A stretch of 16,136 nt of DNA, taken from positions 1 to 16,136 of the forward strand of contig JAOZRQ010000066.1 in NCBI GenBank assembly GCA_029940115.1, read 5' to 3'. The DNA comes from Desulfobacterales bacterium (GTDB lineage Bacteria; Desulfobacterota; Desulfobacteria; Desulfobacterales; 4be13). The notes under the pieces were generated by a model that did no database searches, was not told the origin of the DNA, and saw only the letters and a program-made list of their open reading frames with translations. The position numbers and the translations under genes are program-made. This document shows, in pieces, positions 12,714-16,136 of this stretch (position 1 is the first letter of the stretch; each line of letters starts with the position of its first letter).

Positions 12714-13127
12714 ATGGGAACCTTACAAGAAGTGTTCAAGGAGCGGACAGCATATCAGGGATACGAAGGGGGCATTCCGGAGGTCTCCGAGGACGGCCGG
12801 GCCATCCCGGAGGAGGAATACTGGAATACCTATTACAATCATGTCGGGGACGTTGTTTACGAGTGGAGCAACGGCCGTTTGGAGGAGAGACCCGTGGCAG
12901 ATGTGAAGGGAAGCGAGATATATCAGTGGCACTGCGGCATTCTTCGCTGTTATCTCCAGACCTATCCCATAGGAAGGATCATCAATCTGGAGATCGGCTT
13001 CCGCCTCCCCCTTCCGGGAAAGACCCGAAACAGGGGGGACGAATTTACAAGTTGCTGTACCATTTGCCGGATTTGTCACTCCATCAGGAGCGGTTTAAAA
13101 TTGCTGGGCTGTAATCCCAGAGCCTAG
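12714..13127 (+). pseudogene. Truncated Uma2-family (DUF820) nuclease-like gene
   Basis: GGAGGA at 12705-12710 precedes the ATG. Residues about 1-108 look like the N-terminal half of an Uma2-family PD-(D/E)XK-type protein: PEEEYWNTYYNHVGDVVYEW, NGRLEERPVADVKG, YLQTYPIGRIINLEIGFRLP. The usual 'RKPDI..V' strand carrying active-site residues and the rest of the domain (normally about 190-230 residues) are absent. The frame instead runs through a Cys-rich tail (TSCCTICRICHS) to 13127. An alternative frame stays open to 13114. I read it as a gene cut by deletion or by repeat insertion, probably inactive. Confidence 0.6.
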
Positions 13128-13150
13128 AACCGAGAACCCAAAACCTAGAG
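13116..13150. repeat. Heptanucleotide array abutting the ecsC ribosome binding site
   Basis: Five 7-bp units (cccagag, cctagaa, ccgagaa, cccaaaa, cctagag) run up to 13150. The last gag forms the first half of the GAGGAG Shine-Dalgarno (13148-13153) of the next gene. Confidence 0.75.
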
Positions 13151-13158
13151 GAGCCCCC

Positions 13159-13944
13159 ATGAGATTCTCCGAAACGGACCAGGAAAACCTGATATACGCC
13201 AAGACGCTTCTGGAAAACCCGGGCTTTGCCATGTCAGTGATGAATACCTTGGGAATCCCTTTTGAAGCAGGCCTTCAGGCGTTGCCGGTCAAATGGTCCG
13301 CGTCTATCCAAAATATCAGCGAAAGCGCACTTTTTTCCGCGCTGAATTTTGCCGTATCCACTTTGGGCATTCAGAAGATATCCGGCCCTTCCAAAATCCT
13401 TCACAAACTTGCGGCGGCAGGTTCCGGATGTGCCGGGGGGGTGTTTGGGATGCCCGCTCTGGCTGTGGAACTGCCGATTTCGACAACGATCATGCTCCGC
13501 TCGGTCGCGGCCATCGCAAAAAGCGAAGGGGAAGATATCACCCGCGTTGAGACAAAGCTCGCCTGCATGGAGGTCTTTGCGTTCGGCGGCCAGACAACAA
13601 CAGAGGCGGATGACAGTCTGGAGACCGCCTACTACGCGGTAAGGGCCGCGCTCTCCAAGTCAATATCCGAAGCCTCCGCGTATATCGCTGAACACGGAAT
13701 CTCCGAAGCCGGCGGGCCAGTTCTGGTCAAACTGATCTCAGAGATCAGCACCCGTTTCGGAATCACGGTGTCAGAGAAAGCCGCGGCATCGGCCATTCCG
13801 ATCATCGGCGCGGCCGGCGGGGCACTCATCAACACCATATTCATCAACCACTTCCAGAACATGGCATATGGCCATTTCATTATCAGACGGATTGAGAGAA
13901 CATACGGAAAAGAAATGGTCAGGGCTGAGTATGAAAGAATATAG
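13159..13944 (+). CDS. EcsC family protein
   Basis: The 261 residues match the EcsC family in length and pattern: an N-terminal helical part (MRFSETDQENLIYAKTLLEN), a glycine/alanine-rich hydrophobic centre (AAAGSGCAGGVFGMPALAVE, about residues 89-108) followed by LPISTTIMLRSVAAIAKSEG, and a C-terminal hydrophobic stretch (ASAIPIIGAAGGALINTIFI) ending HFIIRRIERTYG. EcsC in Bacillus is encoded with the EcsAB transporter, but the isolated family has no assigned activity; peripheral or integral membrane association is likely. GAGGAG five bases upstream supports the start. The gene lies 32 bp before the GTPase gene on the same strand, so a shared transcript and function at the membrane are plausible. 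Confidence 0.85.
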   Translation: MRFSETDQENLIYAKTLLENPGFAMSVMNTLGIPFEAGLQALPVKWSASIQNISESALFSALNFAVSTLGIQKISGPSKILHKLAAAGSGCAGGVFGMPALAVELPISTTIMLRSVAAIAKSEGEDITRVETKLACMEVFAFGGQTTTEADDSLETAYYAVRAALSKSISEASAYIAEHGISEAGGPVLVKLISEISTRFGITVSEKAAASAIPIIGAAGGALINTIFINHFQNMAYGHFIIRRIERTYGKEMVRAEYERI

Positions 13945-13973
13945 AAAAACGGGGTATCTTTGCATTTGTCCTG

Positions 13974-14026
13974 CCCATGAACTTAAACGTGAACTTGAAC
14001 TTCAAGTTCACGTTCAAGGGCATGGG
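13974..14026. repeat. 53-bp palindrome over the GTPase start
   Basis: The palindrome is symmetric about base 14000, with arms 13974-13999 and 14001-14026 and 23 of 26 positions paired. The inner 14 bp (AACGTGAACTTGAA and its complement) are perfect. The GTGAAC/GTTCAC theme matches the element at 9526-9765. The ATG at 13977 and the ATG at 14022 lie near its two ends. Confidence 0.9.
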
Positions 14027-16034
14027 AACGAAGGATGCCGAGAATTGGAAATCGGAAATGACATATTTTTCAGATCAACATTTGAACGACGCGTTAAAAA
14101 AATTGAGAACAGATATCCCGAGAGTGGCAGATGCGCTTTGTCTCGGCGAATCCGCGGACCTCAAATCGTGGACCTATATCATTGACGGAAAACTGCTTCC
14201 CCGGCTTTCACCGGACTTCCCCTTGATGGCGGCCATCTGCGGAGGTGGTTCATCGGGGAAGTCCACCCTGTTCAACTCGTTGGTGGGGGATCGGTTCTCC
14301 CCTGCTGGTGGGAAGGCAGGGATCAACCGTCGGATATTGGTCTCTGCGCCGGGTGAGATATTCAGGCAAAAGGAATTTCTCTCCACCCTGTTTCAACCGT
14401 TCGGCTCCGAATCGAAGCGGTTGGAGAATGCGGAAGAGCTCACCGTGCCCGGGTGTCCCCTCTACATCTTGAGCAGCAAAGTGCCCCGAAACATGGTGCT
14501 GATGGACACCCCCGATTTTGACACCGGGGCACGGGGGGACTACACCAATCGGGAAGTGGTCAGGCAGGCCCTGGAGACCTCGGATGTCCTGGTCTATATC
14601 TTCACCAACTCCAACTACAACAACCGGGACAACACCGACTTCATCGCGGAGATGCTCACCGGCATTGGCATGAGGAAATGTTTTCTGATTTACCGGGTCT
14701 ATGCCGGATTTGAGGATCAGGAGGTGGTCCGGCATGCGATGACCGTGGCCCGAAACCTCTACGGAGAGGACGCAGAGAAATACATCCTCGGCATTTACCG
14801 CACCGACGAGGACAACACGGTGGCCGCGGGGGAGCGATTCATGGAACTGAGACCCGCCCGAGAGGGGGATCCGGCCTTCGCGGACGCGCTGAAAAGAATG
14901 GACCCCAAGAAGCTGAGGCCCGAACTCCTCTCCTCGATTCTGGGGAGCGCGTTGAAGAAAGGGGAGGATGTCCTGAACCGCGCAAAGATTTCCCAAGATG
15001 AACTGCGGATATACTTGGATGCCCTGCAAACCGTGCAGAGCCATTGTGTCCGTGAGGCCCTGCCCCATTTTCCGATTGACTTGGTGATGAAACGCTTTGT
15101 TGACATCTGGCTGGAGACCGACCCCTCCTACATCCGGGCCATGCGCCAGACCGGGAGCATCTTCAGCCAGCCGATCAAGATGTTGGCCGGGGCCATGGGA
15201 CGGGCCAAAGACAAGCTTCTCGGAACCGAGTCGAAGGCGTCTCCCGAGGATTTCAGGGACAAGGTTGAGGCGAATCTGCTCAAGGTCGTCACCGACATGC
15301 ACCGCCGGACAGCAGGCTCGGAGATCTCCGTCTCCGTGACCATCAAGGATCCGGTTGCGGCTCAGATGCTCGATGCACTGGAGCGGATCATCACGTTAAA
15401 GGGCATCGAAGAGACGCGTCAGCATCCGTACATCGAGTTTTCAGAGGAGAAATGGGCATTTACCCTCTGGGCCACCGCCCATCCGGTGATCTTTCAGGAA
15501 CAGGAGGCCCTTCGGAACAGGGACTGGGAGGCGGCATTGAAATCAATTCTCTCCCATAAGGATGTGATCATTGAGATGTCGGAGAACATCGAAAAAGACC
15601 TGAGATTTTTGGTGGATCGGCTACGGAGAGAGATGGGGATCACCGACCGGATCCGGCAAACCTTATCCGCCCTGTTGAATGTGTTGCCAGCCACCGCCGC
15701 GGTGACTTATGTCCTCTCCACCGGTGACGCGGTGGGTGCGAGCGGCATTCAGGTAAAACTGGCTGGCCTGTTCGGACTGAACGACCTGTACGCGCTCATC
15801 GCGATCCCCGCCACAACTGGTCTGAAAAAGGCGGATCAGAAGCAGCTCAATACGATCCTCGGCCCCATCGCGAAGGGATGGCTTGATGAAAAGCTGAAAA
15901 CCGTCCAACGGATTTTCGAGCAGGAGATCACCGGTGGGATCATCGGGACCGCACGACATGCCATCAATGAATCTGAGGCGTTGATAAAGGAGATCGAGAA
16001 CAGCATGAAGATATGCGAAAAGGCGGTGAGATGA
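13977..16034 (+). CDS. Dynamin-like (TRAFAC-class) GTPase
   Basis: The 685-residue protein has a P-loop GGGSSGKST at residues 89-97 (longest frame) and a G3-like DTPDFDTG near 177. A classical NKxD G4 motif is not evident; the candidate region reads CFLIYRVYAGFED. A long helical region follows, with a hydrophobic Ala/Gly/Leu stretch at about 563-615 (LPATAAVTYVLSTGDAVG, then LYALIAIPATTGL) that could bind or enter membrane. The architecture suggests a bacterial dynamin-like or related large GTPase. The first 15 residues (MNLNVNLNFKFTFKG) are encoded by a palindromic repeat, so the native start may be the ATG at 14022 or 14058; the latter follows GGAAA. It follows ecsC closely and its stop overlaps the next start as ATGA. 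Confidence 0.75.
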   Translation: MNLNVNLNFKFTFKGMGTKDAENWKSEMTYFSDQHLNDALKKLRTDIPRVADALCLGESADLKSWTYIIDGKLLPRLSPDFPLMAAICGGGSSGKSTLFNSLVGDRFSPAGGKAGINRRILVSAPGEIFRQKEFLSTLFQPFGSESKRLENAEELTVPGCPLYILSSKVPRNMVLMDTPDFDTGARGDYTNREVVRQALETSDVLVYIFTNSNYNNRDNTDFIAEMLTGIGMRKCFLIYRVYAGFEDQEVVRHAMTVARNLYGEDAEKYILGIYRTDEDNTVAAGERFMELRPAREGDPAFADALKRMDPKKLRPELLSSILGSALKKGEDVLNRAKISQDELRIYLDALQTVQSHCVREALPHFPIDLVMKRFVDIWLETDPSYIRAMRQTGSIFSQPIKMLAGAMGRAKDKLLGTESKASPEDFRDKVEANLLKVVTDMHRRTAGSEISVSVTIKDPVAAQMLDALERIITLKGIEETRQHPYIEFSEEKWAFTLWATAHPVIFQEQEALRNRDWEAALKSILSHKDVIIEMSENIEKDLRFLVDRLRREMGITDRIRQTLSALLNVLPATAAVTYVLSTGDAVGASGIQVKLAGLFGLNDLYALIAIPATTGLKKADQKQLNTILGPIAKGWLDEKLKTVQRIFEQEITGGIIGTARHAINESEALIKEIENSMKICEKAVR

Positions 16035-16136
16035 TTTCAAGGGAGAAATTGGTCGGAATAAAGGCCCGGGAACGGATTTTTGAGCAGGAGATCACCGGTG
16101 GGATCATCGGGACCGCACGACATGCCATCAATGAAT
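15907..16136 (+). repeat. 66-bp direct repeat at the window end
   Basis: The 66 bp at 15907-15972 (starting aacggattttcgagcaggag) recur at 16071-16136 with one substitution (C at 15917 is T in the second copy). The offset is 164 bp. The second copy is cut by the window edge, so its true length is unknown. Confidence 0.95.
16031..16136 (+). CDS. Start of a gene coupled to the GTPase (partial)
   Basis: The ATG at 16031 overlaps the GTPase stop (ATGA), a classic arrangement for translational coupling. AAGGCGGTGAG just upstream could serve as the ribosome binding site. The visible 35 residues start MISREKLVGIKARE and then read RIFEQEITGGIIGTARHAIN. That second part is identical to part of the GTPase C-terminal region because it lies in the 66-bp duplicated segment and is in the matching frame. 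It could be a paired second GTPase or a partner, or the duplicated part could be an assembly join. Identity cannot be told from this fragment. Confidence 0.45.
   Translation, partial: MISREKLVGIKARERIFEQEITGGIIGTARHAINE

Noticed and set aside
14250..15302. Minus-strand open frame of 350 codons opposite the GTPase gene
   Set aside because: Antisense shadow of a high-confidence P-loop protein; the translation is low in structure and has no motifs.

Overview
The window reads as chromosomal DNA from a Gram-negative sulfate-reducer-like bacterium, most likely Desulfobacterota (Desulfobacterales; inference). The reasons are the gene set (phoH, a 7TM-HD phosphodiesterase gene, ybeY and smc in one run), a HesB/IscA-like selenoprotein with an in-frame UGA, a Uma2-family remnant, and very heavy loads of dispersed palindromes and short-period repeats. 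No taxonomic search was possible.

Layout. Positions 1-223 hold a 74-bp tandem repeat. A cvpA-family membrane protein gene (minus strand, 270-797) follows, and a 124-bp MITE-like element with 18-bp terminal inverted repeats and a 9-bp target duplication sits just upstream of its start. From 1239 to 9473 four housekeeping genes run on the plus strand: phoH, a PgpH-like HD phosphodiesterase, ybeY (overlapping the previous gene by 101 nt) and smc. Together they suggest RNA processing and ribosome maturation, cyclic-dinucleotide turnover, and chromosome organisation. After smc come a macrodomain gene (9784-10308) and the selenoprotein gene (10771-11076). About 1.6 kb (11077-12713) then has no convincing intact gene. 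It holds heptanucleotide arrays, inverted repeats, a second MITE-like element and gene scraps. The right end carries a truncated Uma2-like gene, an EcsC-family gene, a dynamin-like GTPase gene, and the start of another gene that overlaps the GTPase stop as ATGA.

The most unusual theme is how far the repeats have entered genes. The pgpH 3' end is a polypurine repeat that also supplies the ybeY ribosome binding site. YbeY carries a 37-residue-spaced internal duplication and a repeat-encoded C-terminus. SMC has two repeat-derived in-frame insertions, one just before and one inside the hinge, and its stop codon lies in a dispersed palindrome. The GTPase start codon lies inside a 53-bp palindrome. 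Several palindrome families show arms that change together between copies, so the hairpin rather than the primary sequence appears conserved. The best single biological call is the Sec-containing HesB/IscA-like protein with a good candidate bacterial SECIS.
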